64,000 bases of DNA from NCBI RefSeq assembly GCF_034355335.1, contig NZ_CP136422.1, positions 3,072,501 to 3,136,500 of the forward strand, given 5' to 3'. Made by a program: the position numbers and the translations under genes. The notes beneath the pieces are model-generated. The model was not told the DNA's origin, ran no database searches, and saw only the letters and a program-made list of their open reading frames with translations. Source of the stretch: Blautia coccoides (lineage in GTDB: Bacteria > Bacillota > Clostridia > Lachnospirales > Lachnospiraceae). Shown piece by piece: positions 18,382 to 26,717 of this stretch. Within the stretch, counting starts at the first letter, position 1, and each line of letters begins with the position of its first letter.

Positions 18382-19077
18382 ATGATAGAAGCGATTAGAG
18401 AAGAGCTGAGACAATCAGCCGATAAGGAGTACAAAAGATTTCAGGAATCCCTGATCCCGGGCCTGACGACTATGATGGGAGTCCGAATGCCGCAGCTCCG
18501 GAAAATGGCAAAGAAGATCGCAGGGGGTGACTATGCCGCTTTTTTGGAAAAAGCGGATGACACCTGTTATGAAGAGCTGATGCTCCAGGGTATTGTGATC
18601 GGGTATGCAAAAATGGAGAGAGAGGAGCAGACCCGGGCACTAGAGCATTTTGTGCCTAAAATTAATAACTGGGCCATTTGTGACTGCAGCTGCATCACCT
18701 ATAAGTTTATGAGAAAGGATACTTCCTATTGGTTTGCCTTTTTGGAACGTTATCTCAACTCGGAAAGAGAATATGAGATCCGTTTTGCCCTGGTATCCAT
18801 GCTGGATCATTTTGTGACAGAGGAGTATATAGACCGACTGCTGAACATTTTCAACCATATAGACAGCCATGCCTATTATGTACAGATGGCTGCGGCCTGG
18901 GCTGTTTCCGTCTGTTATGTAAAATTCCCGGAGAAGACTGCCGCATTTCTGCAGACAGACACTATGGACACCTTTACACATAATAAATCCATTCAAAAAA
19001 TCAGAGAATCCTACAAGGTGTCAAAAGAGGAAAAAGACAGACTCTTGAAATGGAAACGGGAGGAAACAGGAAAATGA
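18382..19077 (+). CDS. DNA alkylation repair protein (AlkD-like HEAT repeat)
   Basis: 231 residues, alpha-helical, matching the AlkC/AlkD family: GVRMPQLRKMAKKIAG, ELMLQGIVIGYAK, a NNWAICDCSCITYKF motif and AAWAVSVCYVKFPEKT. AlkD-type enzymes remove bulky or positively charged alkylated bases with HEAT-like repeats. The W and D of NNWAICD correspond to conserved family positions. The stop overlaps the rlmH start by ATGA, so they form an operon. Confidence 0.9.
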   Translation: MIEAIREELRQSADKEYKRFQESLIPGLTTMMGVRMPQLRKMAKKIAGGDYAAFLEKADDTCYEELMLQGIVIGYAKMEREEQTRALEHFVPKINNWAICDCSCITYKFMRKDTSYWFAFLERYLNSEREYEIRFALVSMLDHFVTEEYIDRLLNIFNHIDSHAYYVQMAAAWAVSVCYVKFPEKTAAFLQTDTMDTFTHNKSIQKIRESYKVSKEEKDRLLKWKREETGK

Positions 19078-19553
19078 AGCTCACAATACTTACCGTGGGA
19101 AAAATCAAAGAAAAATTTTATCGAGATGCCATCTCAGAGTATACAAAACGTCTGAGTAAATACTGTAAATTGGAAATTCTGGAAGTGGCAGACGAAAAAA
19201 CTCCTGATGCGGCAAGTGAGACAGTGGAGGAGAATATCCGTCAGAAAGAGGGAGAGCGTATTCTGAAATACATCAGAGAGGATGCCTATGTCATTACACT
19301 GGAGATAAACGGGAAAATGCTGGACTCTGTGGAACTCTCACAAAAGATAGAGAGCCTTGGGATACAGGGAAAAAGCCATATTATCTTTGTCATAGGCGGT
19401 TCTATCGGGCTTGGAAAAGAGGTACTGAAACGCTCGGATTTTGCCCTCAGCTTTTCCAAAATGACATTTCCCCATCAACTGATGCGGGTGATACTGCTGG
19501 AACAGATTTACAGGAGCTACCGGATCATGAGCGGGCAGCCTTATCATAAATAA
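19074..19553 (+). CDS. rlmH: RlmH, 23S rRNA (pseudouridine1915-N3)-methyltransferase
   Basis: A SPOUT methyltransferase that modifies helix 69 of 23S rRNA. The start ATG 19074, coupled to the previous stop, gives 159 residues, exactly the family length; a longer frame from 19050 is not needed. Motifs are MKLTILTVGKIKEKF, the knot region IIFVIGGSIGLG and the C-terminal FSKMTFPHQLMRVILLEQIYRSYRI with PYHK at the end. Confidence 0.97.
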   Translation: MKLTILTVGKIKEKFYRDAISEYTKRLSKYCKLEILEVADEKTPDAASETVEENIRQKEGERILKYIREDAYVITLEINGKMLDSVELSQKIESLGIQGKSHIIFVIGGSIGLGKEVLKRSDFALSFSKMTFPHQLMRVILLEQIYRSYRIMSGQPYHK

Positions 19554-19566
19554 TGGAGGCTGAAGT

Positions 19567-20808
19567 ATGAGAAAAAAGAAAAAGATGTTACTATGCACTC
19601 TGGTATTCTGCTGTATCTTATCAGCCTGCGGACAGAAAAAAGAAGAAAAACCGGAGAAACCCCATCCTGCTGCAGAGGCACCCGAAAAAGAGAAAGACAA
19701 GGATGCTGATAAGAAGGAGAAGGGGGACAAGGATACCGATAAAACAGAAAAGAAAAAGACAGAGGAGAAACAAGAAGTAAAAACTGCTCCCAAGGCCGAA
19801 AAAACGGAAGTAGAGCGTCTGATTCAGGACCAGACCTTTGATACGGAACTGACACCACTGGGAAATGTGAGATTTGCCTCCTATGCGCCTGATACAACAC
19901 AGTCGCCATATGGAGATGCTGAATTTAAGCTATTACAAAATCAGCAGGTGATTACTGTACTTTCGGGAATGAACCAGTCTAATACCAGAAAAGAGGAAAC
20001 TTTTCATAAAGTAGAGGCAGTTTCCTTCCGGGATTATAACCAAGATGGTTATACGGATATTATTATTATCTGCAGTTATATACCGGACGACAGGACAAAA
20101 AGCGTGTATTCGGAAGCGAGATTGTATTTCGGGAGCGCAGAGGGCAGCTTCACTCTGGATGTTGATCTGTCAGAACAGGTCAATGGGGAGGTCGTAGAAA
20201 AGACGATCCAGAGCATACTAGATTCCATTTATCAGGACGCAGATTCCACAGCAAATGCCCAGACAGATGTGCCGGAGGATTCCCAGACGGATACAGCCTG
20301 GAAACAGGCATATGCTGATTATATAAAAAATTCCTATGATCAAGGCGTGGCTGGCTATCAGCTCATATATGTGGATGATGATGACATCCCTGAATTGGCG
20401 GTCATAGGAATCTGTGAGGCAGCGGGCAGCAGGATTATCACCTATGCCAATGGACAGATTTATGAGAAGCAGCTTTGCAGGACATATTTTACGTATATTG
20501 AAAGAGAAAATCTGCTCTGTAATTCTGACGGAGTGATGGACGGATATTATGACCTGGTATATTGTATCATAGATGGTCAGTTGACGCTGATCGCAGAGGG
20601 AAACTATGGAGCTGAGGATCATACCAACCTCCAACAGGATGAAAACGGGAATCTCATCTACAAATACTTTTGGAATGGCATTGAAATGACAGAGGAAGAT
20701 TATAACAGCGCGCTGAATGAGGTGTATGATACCTCCAAAGCAAAACAGGGATATGAATTGGGGGCTTATGATACGGTTGAGGAGATTCTTGAAAAGCTGG
20801 AAAGTTGA
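19567..20808 (+). CDS. Lipoprotein of unknown function
   Basis: A signal peptide with lipobox LSACG (Cys near residue 22) is followed by a very charged K/E/D linker to about residue 80. The body is about 330 residues. It holds one DYNQDGYTDIIIICSYI segment, which looks like an FG-GAP/VCBS calcium-binding turn, and a second similar YVDDDDIPELAVIG. These suggest beta-propeller-like or integrin-like repeats on the cell surface. No enzyme motif is visible. It starts 13 bases after rlmH. Confidence 0.6.
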   Translation: MRKKKKMLLCTLVFCCILSACGQKKEEKPEKPHPAAEAPEKEKDKDADKKEKGDKDTDKTEKKKTEEKQEVKTAPKAEKTEVERLIQDQTFDTELTPLGNVRFASYAPDTTQSPYGDAEFKLLQNQQVITVLSGMNQSNTRKEETFHKVEAVSFRDYNQDGYTDIIIICSYIPDDRTKSVYSEARLYFGSAEGSFTLDVDLSEQVNGEVVEKTIQSILDSIYQDADSTANAQTDVPEDSQTDTAWKQAYADYIKNSYDQGVAGYQLIYVDDDDIPELAVIGICEAAGSRIITYANGQIYEKQLCRTYFTYIERENLLCNSDGVMDGYYDLVYCIIDGQLTLIAEGNYGAEDHTNLQQDENGNLIYKYFWNGIEMTEEDYNSALNEVYDTSKAKQGYELGAYDTVEEILEKLES

Positions 20809-20932
20809 TCGGCAAGGCAAGCCCGAGGCAGCCATACGCCGGGCAGCAGTTTTTGCAGTCTGTATACATGCTTTTGTTGCTATGAGGCGAAAGGCTGAAT
20901 AGTAAGGTTCTTTTTAGAAAAGGGGTATAAAC

Positions 20933-21613
20933 ATGTTTAAAGTAATATTATGGGATGTAGACGGAACACTTCTCAATTTTGACAAGGCGGAGAAATATGC
21001 TCTGCGGCAGTGCTTTATAAAATTCAATCTGGAAGAATGTACAGATGCCATGATTTCCAGATATGCAGAAATAAACAAACGTTATTGGAAACGTCTTGAA
21101 GCGGGAGAAATCACAAAAGAGCAGGTACTGCTGGATCGGTTCTCAGAATTTTTCCAAAAGGAAGATATCTGTTGTGATCATGTGAAAGAATTCAATGCTG
21201 AGTACCAGGTACGTCTGGGAGATAAAATATTTTTCAATGACAACAGTAAAGACCTTCTGGAAAGACTGAACGGAAGAGTAAAGCAATATGCGGTCACAAA
21301 CGGGACTTATATTGCGCAGAAACGCAAACTTGAAAATTCGGGTCTTGATGTCCTGTTTGACGATGTTTTCATTTCTGACCAAATAGGATTTGAAAAGCCG
21401 GATATCCGTTTTTTTGAATATGTATGGAAAAAGACAGGCATTTATGATAAAAAGGATATTCTGATCGTAGGTGATTCCCTGACAAGCGATATGCAGGGAG
21501 GTAATAATGCCGGGATACACTGCTGCTGGTATAATCCTGAGAACCTGGAAAACAATACGAACATAAAGATTGATTATCTGATACATGATTTAAATGAAGT
21601 TGAATTTCTTTAA
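20933..21613 (+). CDS. yjjG: YjjG-family HAD pyrimidine nucleotidase
   Basis: A HAD hydrolase with motif I WDVDGTLLNFD, motif II VTNGT, motif III lysine in GFEKPD and motif IV VGDSLTSDMQGG. A helical cap sits between motifs I and II. YjjG-type enzymes dephosphorylate noncanonical pyrimidine nucleotides such as those of 5-fluorouracil. The 226-residue length and RIGFEKPDIRFF-like spacing fit that branch, although neighbouring HAD subfamilies are similar. Confidence 0.85.
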   Translation: MFKVILWDVDGTLLNFDKAEKYALRQCFIKFNLEECTDAMISRYAEINKRYWKRLEAGEITKEQVLLDRFSEFFQKEDICCDHVKEFNAEYQVRLGDKIFFNDNSKDLLERLNGRVKQYAVTNGTYIAQKRKLENSGLDVLFDDVFISDQIGFEKPDIRFFEYVWKKTGIYDKKDILIVGDSLTSDMQGGNNAGIHCCWYNPENLENNTNIKIDYLIHDLNEVEFL

Positions 21614-21641
21614 TGAGACGCAGCCGGTCAGCGTCTGTGTG

Positions 21642-21713
21642 AATAGCCGTATATAGAAATAGCCGCATATGGAAATAGCCGTATATAGAAATAGCTATAT
21701 ATAGAAATAGCCG
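21642..21713. repeat. Tandem 16-bp repeat, 4.5 copies
   Basis: The unit AATAGCCGTATATAGA occurs at 21642, 21658, 21674 and 21690, with a half copy at 21706. Copies 1 and 3 are identical; copies 2 and 4 differ at two positions. The array lies between the 3' ends of convergent genes and merges into a hairpin. Confidence 0.9.
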
Positions 21714-21730
21714 TTCAGAGATGAACGGCT
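21709..21730. terminator. Hairpin between convergent genes
   Basis: AGCCGTTCA and TGAACGGCT form a perfect 9-bp stem with loop GAGA. AAAAA follows on the plus strand, so as a terminator it lacks a T tract in the plus direction. Its left arm is the last half-copy of the tandem repeat. The role is uncertain. Confidence 0.45.
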
Positions 21731-21761
21731 AAAAACAGTAATTCTAGTGTGGGTGTCTTGA

Positions 21762-22040
21762 TCAACCTTCCGCGTGAACAGGCTCCAGAATATTTCTGAA
21801 CAGGTACAGATGCTTTTTCCGCAGACAATATATGATCCAGTATACACTGCCTGACTCTTCTTTTTCTTCGTGGACATCCACGGTATATATTTCCCCTTCA
21901 ATATTCACTGTCAAAGAATCTGTATTTGCGGGTTCGGAATAATGCAGATCATGTTTTTGGCAAAATTCTTTGATCAGGGCAAGAACTTCTCGCCTGGTCT
22001 GTGGATACTGATTTCTGAATATGATATATGCGTCCTTCAT
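21762..22040 (-). CDS. Small protein, possibly DUF4318-like
   Basis: 92 residues from ATG 22040, which follows AAGGAG. The pattern of a helix (EVLALIKEFCQKHDLHY) followed by strands LTVNIEGEIYTVDV and SVYWIIYCLR resembles the small clostridial DUF4318 family; I hold this loosely. No signal peptide or membrane segment. It lies downstream of dapA on the same strand with 95 bases between them and could be its operon partner. Confidence 0.5.
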   Translation of the reverse strand: MKDAYIIFRNQYPQTRREVLALIKEFCQKHDLHYSEPANTDSLTVNIEGEIYTVDVHEEKEESGSVYWIIYCLRKKHLYLFRNILEPVHAEG

Positions 22041-22135
22041 ATGGAATCTCCTTCTTGTATTTAAAAATATCATGCAGAACCGCCTTTAGGGATGGGATCA
22101 GGGTAATCTCTTACAGCCACCCGCAGGAAATAAGA

Positions 22136-23098
22136 TTATACATTGTGTTTGAGAACAGTACCTGTGTTCCCCGGCATGTGAACAGTTACAGAACTTTTGC
22201 GCCTGGCCGGTTCTGTCAGACTGAATTTTTCCAGTACCGCATACAGTTTTTCTGCCAGGGTATTGTCCATGTCGCAGAGCGGCAGCCTGCATGGACCTAC
22301 ATCGTATCCCATGGCACGCATTGCCTGTTTTACAGGGATAGGATTCACATCTAAAAACAGCGCTTCGATCAGCTCCAGATATTTTAGCTGCAGATTGTCG
22401 CTCTCCTGGCTGTCTCCCCGGAAGTAGGAGGCACAGATAGCATGTGTCTCATTTGGGAGAATATTGGACAGAACGGAGATCACACCTTTTCCTCCAAGTG
22501 CCATGGAAGATGTGATCTGGTCATCATTGCCGGAATAGATGGTCAGATCCTCTTTGCATAGGTTGGCAATCTTGGCCATCTGGGAAAAATTACCGCTGGC
22601 TTCTTTTACCGCTGCTATATTTTCTATTTCACTGAGCCGTTTATAGGTGGCCGGATAGATGTTCACTCCTGTACGGGATGGCACATTGTATAAAATAATA
22701 GGCAGACCGGTTGAACCGGCGCATTTGGAAAAGTGCAGAAATAATCCCTGCTGTGAGGCTTTATTATAATATGGTGTAACATGGAGAAGCGCGTCGGCGC
22801 CTGCTTTTTCACATTCTTTTGACAGATATACAGCGTGTGCGGTGTTGTTGCTTCCGGCTCCGGCGATTACTGGGATACGTCCATTTACATATTTGACAGC
22901 GTGTCTTACCAGTTCTATATGCTCATCATCTGTAAGGGTAGAACTTTCTCCTGTTGTGCCTGCCACTACGACTGCATCTGCGTTTCCGGCAATCTGCATA
23001 TCCAGCAAATTATCAAAAACAGAATAATTAATAGAAAAATCCTCCTTCATAGGAGTGACAATAGCAGTTCCCACACCTTTAAAAATTATCTTTTTCAA
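22136..23098 (-). CDS. dapA: 4-hydroxy-tetrahydrodipicolinate synthase
   Basis: Condenses pyruvate and aspartate semialdehyde in the lysine/diaminopimelate pathway, which also feeds spore dipicolinate. Visible are AGTTGESSTLTDDEH, the tyrosine in ILYNVPSRTG, the Schiff-base lysine in IAAVKEASGN and YSGNDD. The start is TTG with AGGAGG nine bases upstream. The 320 residues include a C-terminal tail about 25 residues longer than usual (PARRKSSVTVHMPG...). NAL-family aldolases share the fold, but the YNVPSRT pattern is the DapA one. Confidence 0.93.
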   Translation of the reverse strand: MKKIIFKGVGTAIVTPMKEDFSINYSVFDNLLDMQIAGNADAVVVAGTTGESSTLTDDEHIELVRHAVKYVNGRIPVIAGAGSNNTAHAVYLSKECEKAGADALLHVTPYYNKASQQGLFLHFSKCAGSTGLPIILYNVPSRTGVNIYPATYKRLSEIENIAAVKEASGNFSQMAKIANLCKEDLTIYSGNDDQITSSMALGGKGVISVLSNILPNETHAICASYFRGDSQESDNLQLKYLELIEALFLDVNPIPVKQAMRAMGYDVGPCRLPLCDMDNTLAEKLYAVLEKFSLTEPARRKSSVTVHMPGNTGTVLKHNV

Positions 23099-23344
23099 AA
23101 TTTATGACCTCCTGAACCTTTGTAATTTAGATTATGGAAATTATAGCAGTTTGGTCATTAAATAGGAGTGAAGTTCCGGGCTGGGATGTTAAGTTTCGAT
23201 TAAAGAAGAGTGAGGCTGAGATGTTATAATGATTGTCAGATATTTCAATATACTATATAATAAGTCTGTGATAAGTGTTACAGCCGCATGAAACAGAGCG
23301 GGTATCAAAGGATCAGAAGTCTTGAGGTGAAAGGAAGATGTCAT

Positions 23345-23677
23345 ATGGCAAAATTTGAAAAAGTAGTTCACGGTGATTTTGATGAGATCATAACCAAGCT
23401 GCATGACGCTGTGATGAATGGAAGCATGTCTGCCTCATATGAAGACGGCAGTAATTTCAGCAGCGGAGATTTTCAGTGTGCTGTGAGAATTTATGAACGT
23501 TACAGTGCTATGGGAAGCAACAGGGTGAGCCTGTCCATTACCTTAGTCGGAGGAAGAGGCGAATACTATTTGTCTGCCATCACTTCCGGCGGAAGCCAGG
23601 CGTTGTTTTTTAAAGTGAATACAATTGGGGAAGAAAATTTTTTGGCGACTATATCAGATGTGGTGGACAGTCTGTAG
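23345..23677 (+). CDS. DUF6054-like small protein
   Basis: 110 residues from ATG 23345 (AAAGGAAG upstream). The pattern FEKVVHGDFDEIITKLHDAVMNGSMSA, then SVRIYERYSAMGSNRVSLSITLVGG-like strands, fits the Firmicute family annotated as DUF6054; the family name is from memory. It is soluble with no cysteines. No function is known. Confidence 0.6.
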   Translation: MAKFEKVVHGDFDEIITKLHDAVMNGSMSASYEDGSNFSSGDFQCAVRIYERYSAMGSNRVSLSITLVGGRGEYYLSAITSGGSQALFFKVNTIGEENFLATISDVVDSL

Positions 23678-23772
23678 AACATGCAGATCACAAAAGCATT
23701 TGCAGGGAACGTACCCCATGTCTATGTAACCTTTGAATGTGCGTCTTATATCGGAGAAAAGGAGCATACCGT

Positions 23773-24297
23773 ATGGACTTAAAAAGAAACCTTTTTGATA
23801 ATATTAAAGAGTGTGAAATGAAAATCGGATATCGGGAAGAGGATATGAATCTGTATTATCCCCGGGAATCTTTAATGGAACTGCTTTTGGCGGATCAGGA
23901 ACACCTGTCAGAGGAGATTGCAGCATTTTGCAGATTGGCAGCGCAGGAGTTAGGTGACGTGACCATTAAGGAGACAGAGGAAAAGGGACGGTACTGTATT
24001 CATATTCCGTCTGCGGGAGTAAAATATGTCCATGAAAATGTGAAGGACAGTCCATTTCTAAAAGTCTTTTTAAATGAAATATTCAAACCCGGAAATACTG
24101 TGGCTGATATTGTGAACATTTTCAGAACCTTTTCCCGGGATGTGACCGTCGAAAAAATAAATGAAGAAGAATGGGGAATTTCCTTTCAGGATCCGGAAAT
24201 TGACCCCTACGTCTATTATCTGGAGCAGGATGCGTTTGGCCTGCAGTATCACCGCTTTACAAAACAGGCCTATGATGCTTTGAAAGGCAGTATTTGA
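23773..24297 (+). CDS. DUF3877-like protein
   Basis: 174 residues from ATG 23773, nine bases after AAGGAG. The opening LKRNLFDNIKECEMKIGYREEDMNLYYPRESL matches the small Lachnospiraceae family I know as DUF3877 (predicted helical, cytoplasmic). The middle has ENVKDSPFLKVFLNEIF and the end DPYVYYLEQDAFGLQYHRFTKQAYDAL. No catalytic motif seen. It follows the DUF6054-like gene by 95 bases. Confidence 0.55.
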   Translation: MDLKRNLFDNIKECEMKIGYREEDMNLYYPRESLMELLLADQEHLSEEIAAFCRLAAQELGDVTIKETEEKGRYCIHIPSAGVKYVHENVKDSPFLKVFLNEIFKPGNTVADIVNIFRTFSRDVTVEKINEEEWGISFQDPEIDPYVYYLEQDAFGLQYHRFTKQAYDALKGSI

Positions 24298-24363
24298 TCT
24301 GTTTTTAACCATAACACAGTAAAAATTAATGCCTATCGTGATGAAAAATTAGGAGATATCATT

Positions 24364-24555
24364 ATGCAGGAAAAATATAAATGCCCTTGGTGCGGTTCTG
24401 ATAAAATGGTATATGGGGTACAAACAGACCGCGGTCGAGTAAAGCCAGCTAAAAAAGTTACTTTATCAGCTGGAGAAAACGTTATCCATGTGATTTGTAA
24501 AGAATGTGGAACTATTGTTCGTTCTTATGTAGAACATCCAGAAAAACTTGTCTGA
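24364..24555 (+). CDS. Small zinc-ribbon protein
   Basis: 63 residues with two CxxC knuckles, CPWCGSDKM at residue 7 and CKECGTIVRSY near residue 46, separated by a basic loop (GRVKPAKK). AGGAG precedes the ATG. It is followed 54 bases later by a second tiny zinc-ribbon gene. The function is unknown; such proteins can bind nucleic acid or serve as metal-binding accessory domains. Confidence 0.65.
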   Translation: MQEKYKCPWCGSDKMVYGVQTDRGRVKPAKKVTLSAGENVIHVICKECGTIVRSYVEHPEKLV

Positions 24556-24609
24556 AAGACGACTTCCAGTTTGTCCGAAAAATCGGAATTTGACAAAGGC
24601 GGTGATCAA

Positions 24610-24744
24610 ATGAAATGTCCGTATTGCGGCAAGGAAATGATAAGTGGAGTAGTGTGTCCTGACAATTGGATCGCTCCAATTTCTACTGCTGCCTATCATT
24701 GTTCAGACTGTAAGAAAGTGGTTATTGATTATTCGGAAGAATAA
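24610..24744 (+). CDS. 44-residue zinc-ribbon protein
   Basis: This gene is short: ATG 24610 to TAA 24744. It has MKCPYCGKEM at the start and HCSDCKKVV near residue 31, two CxxC pairs that can bind one zinc. A CPDNW motif lies between them. GGCGGTGATC precedes the ATG. Its layout (PYCGKEM, then YHCSDCKKV) is like the small PF20097-type ribbon proteins of Firmicutes; that family link is from memory. Confidence 0.6.
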   Translation: MKCPYCGKEMISGVVCPDNWIAPISTAAYHCSDCKKVVIDYSEE

Positions 24745-24795
24745 AATTCAGTTTATCCGGTAGAAAAATCTGAAGTTATAGAAGAGGATTTAAGT

Positions 24796-25365
24796 ATGGA
24801 AGATGTTTATAAAAATTGTCCTAAATATGAGAATGAGAACTATATTTTGAGAATGGTCAGGAAAGAAGATAAACTGGATTTACTTAAAGTTTATTCGGAC
24901 AAAAAGGCTGTGGCTTTTATGAATAGTGATAATTGCGGCGGTGATGATTTCTATTACACAACTGAAAGCAGAATGGAGCAAGCGATTGATTATTGGCTTT
25001 TTGAGTATAACAGAGAAGGATTTGTCCGATGGACTATCATATCAAAAATACTTAAGGAGGCCATAGGGACAATAGAACTTTTTCACAGAAACGCCGGGGA
25101 TTATTTTACGAACTGTGGTTTGCTTAGAATGGATATTCGGAGCGATCATGAAATAGCAAGTGAGATTATCAAAATATTAGGATTAATAATTGAACCTGCA
25201 TATACTCTGTTTCATTGTGACAAAATTGCTACGAAAGCAATTCCCTCCGCGACAGAACGTATCACGGCATTGAACTATTTAGGATTTGAACTTATAGCAG
25301 AAAAACTTATTGGGCATGATGGAACAAAGTACAATTCATATTTTGTATTGAAGCAAAACAGGTAA
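24796..25365 (+). CDS. GNAT family N-acetyltransferase
   Basis: 189 residues resembling RimJ/RimL-type acetyltransferases: ENYILRMVRKEDKLDLLKVYSD at the start, VRWTIISKILKEAIGTIELFHRN (strands 3-4) and ALNYLGFELIAEKLI near the end. The acetyl-CoA pyrophosphate loop is weak, which is usual for this subgroup. AT-rich codons set it apart from the backbone genes, as with its neighbours. Its downstream flank carries an intron-like remnant. Confidence 0.7.
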   Translation: MEDVYKNCPKYENENYILRMVRKEDKLDLLKVYSDKKAVAFMNSDNCGGDDFYYTTESRMEQAIDYWLFEYNREGFVRWTIISKILKEAIGTIELFHRNAGDYFTNCGLLRMDIRSDHEIASEIIKILGLIIEPAYTLFHCDKIATKAIPSATERITALNYLGFELIAEKLIGHDGTKYNSYFVLKQNR

Positions 25366-25434
25366 AATTGCAGCGTTCTTACCGGACAAGGTTACTGAGA
25401 ACGGGGGAAATTATTATCAAAGTAAAGATTAGAA

Positions 25435-25510
25435 AAGCAGTAAGTATGCGTGAAAGGCGCACGTACGGATCTGTGAGGGGCTTGCGGCGTGAGCCGCTTG
25501 TCTACTCGAC
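25435..25510 (+). mobile_element. Group II intron 3' remnant (domains V and VI)
   Basis: Bases 25443-25468 fold as domain V: GTA and TGCG on the left, a GAAA loop, then CGCA, a two-base CG bulge and TAC on the right. That is the characteristic upper helix with a 2-nt bulge. A second hairpin follows (GCGGC-GTGA-GCCGC at 25484-25497), then TCTACTCGAC, like domain VI and a class C intron end. The lower domain V helix is degenerate, and no maturase or other intron domains are present, so it is a relic. Confidence 0.5.
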
Positions 25511-25522
25511 TACGGGGGAACT

Positions 25523-26401
25523 ATGGAATTCATTTTTGATTATATGGAAAATCACATATTGCGGCATAAGTTAAATACTTTAACGCAGAAGATTTATGGG
25601 TTTGATTTTGAAAATTGGATGGCCGGAGGATATTTTGAAGGTGACTATATTCCGTATTCATTTATGCAGGATGGAAAAATCCTGGCAAATGTTTCAGTAA
25701 ACAGAATGCACTTTATTCAAGAAGGAGTCCCCAAGTATTACATACAGCTTGGAACCGTTATGACTGACGAGGCATTTAGAAAACAGGGACTTGCAAAAAA
25801 GCTGGTCGAATACATATTAAAGGAATATGAAGACAAATGCCATGGAGTCTACTTGTTCAGTAATCCGGACGCTTTAGGCTTCTATCGGAGAATGGGATTT
25901 AAAGAAAGTGATCAATATCAATACTCATTAAAAAAGGATTGGTCATGCAGTGTGAAAAAAGACGCTGCTTTCAGAAAAATCTCAGAGCAGGACGAACAGT
26001 TAAGGCAGAAATATATGGATGCTGTAAGAAACAGTGCCGTAAATTCAGCTTTGGAACACATCAACAAATTTGGTCTGCAGATGTTCTACACTGCTGATCT
26101 GCACGATGTATATTATGCAGACGATATGGACTGTTTTGCCGTCATAGAAAAATGGAAAGATACGCTTATCCTCAAAAGCATTATAAGTAAACAGCATATC
26201 TCAATGAAAGATGCTGTGTCACATATGGATATCCCGTATAATTCTCTGATACTTGGTTTCCCGCCTGCTTTTGGAGAGCGTGATATGTTTGAAATATCTG
26301 TCTGCGATGACAGAAACGATACACGCCTGTTCTATCGTGGAAAAGATTTGGAAAGTATTGAGAAAGAAAAGTTGTGCTTTCCCCAATTGTCACACGCCTA
26401 G
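25523..26401 (+). CDS. GNAT family N-acetyltransferase
   Basis: 292 residues. The N-terminal half is a GNAT domain with YYIQLGTVMTDEAFRKQGLAKKLVEYIL (acetyl-CoA-binding motif A, pattern RxxGLA) and the GVYLFSNPDALGFYRRMGF motif B. The C-terminal 140 residues resemble the extra domain of two-domain GNATs and lack motif A. GGGGGA precedes the ATG by three to eight bases. The gene begins only 12 bases after the putative intron relic. Substrate unknown. Confidence 0.75.
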   Translation: MEFIFDYMENHILRHKLNTLTQKIYGFDFENWMAGGYFEGDYIPYSFMQDGKILANVSVNRMHFIQEGVPKYYIQLGTVMTDEAFRKQGLAKKLVEYILKEYEDKCHGVYLFSNPDALGFYRRMGFKESDQYQYSLKKDWSCSVKKDAAFRKISEQDEQLRQKYMDAVRNSAVNSALEHINKFGLQMFYTADLHDVYYADDMDCFAVIEKWKDTLILKSIISKQHISMKDAVSHMDIPYNSLILGFPPAFGERDMFEISVCDDRNDTRLFYRGKDLESIEKEKLCFPQLSHA

Positions 26402-26443
26402 ATTCCGGCTTGTAAAATAGAAAATAAGCTCTGTTTTCAAAAT

Positions 26444-26488
26444 AAGACCAACAAGTTTCTGCACAATGCAGATGCCTGTTGGTCTTTT
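26444..26488 (+). terminator. Terminator after the acetyltransferase
   Basis: AAGACCAACA and TGTTGGTCTT form a 10-bp stem with a long loop, followed by TTTT. The remaining bases to 26600 hold nothing I can assign. Confidence 0.7.
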
Positions 26489-26603
26489 GGTATATTATTG
26501 TTCTTCCGGTACGTCATCTCTGCAGGACTGATAGAAGTTGGATGTTTATATTACATCGTGTACAAGAGAAAAACAATCAACTATTAATGATATTTGAATA
26601 TAA

Positions 26604-26656
26604 TTTAACGATAATCATTAAATGTCATTGACGATATTTCCGGTATATGGTATAAA
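26604..26656 (+). promoter_or_regulatory. Promoter and palindrome of the DUF2975/HTH operon
   Basis: TTGACG (26628-26633), a 17-base spacer and TATAAA (26651-26656) form a promoter. Just upstream, 26604-26622 is a 19-base imperfect palindrome (TTTAAxGAT-A-ATCxTTAAA), a possible operator for the downstream HTH protein. Confidence 0.45.
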
Positions 26657-26717
26657 GGAACTAGAAACTGAGAACGGAAAAGAATCAGGATCCATTGTAA
26701 AAGGAGAGGGTGAAGGT

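Noticed and set aside
21642..21730. CRISPR array
   Set aside because: The 16-bp units follow each other without spacers, so this is a simple tandem repeat; no cas gene is near.
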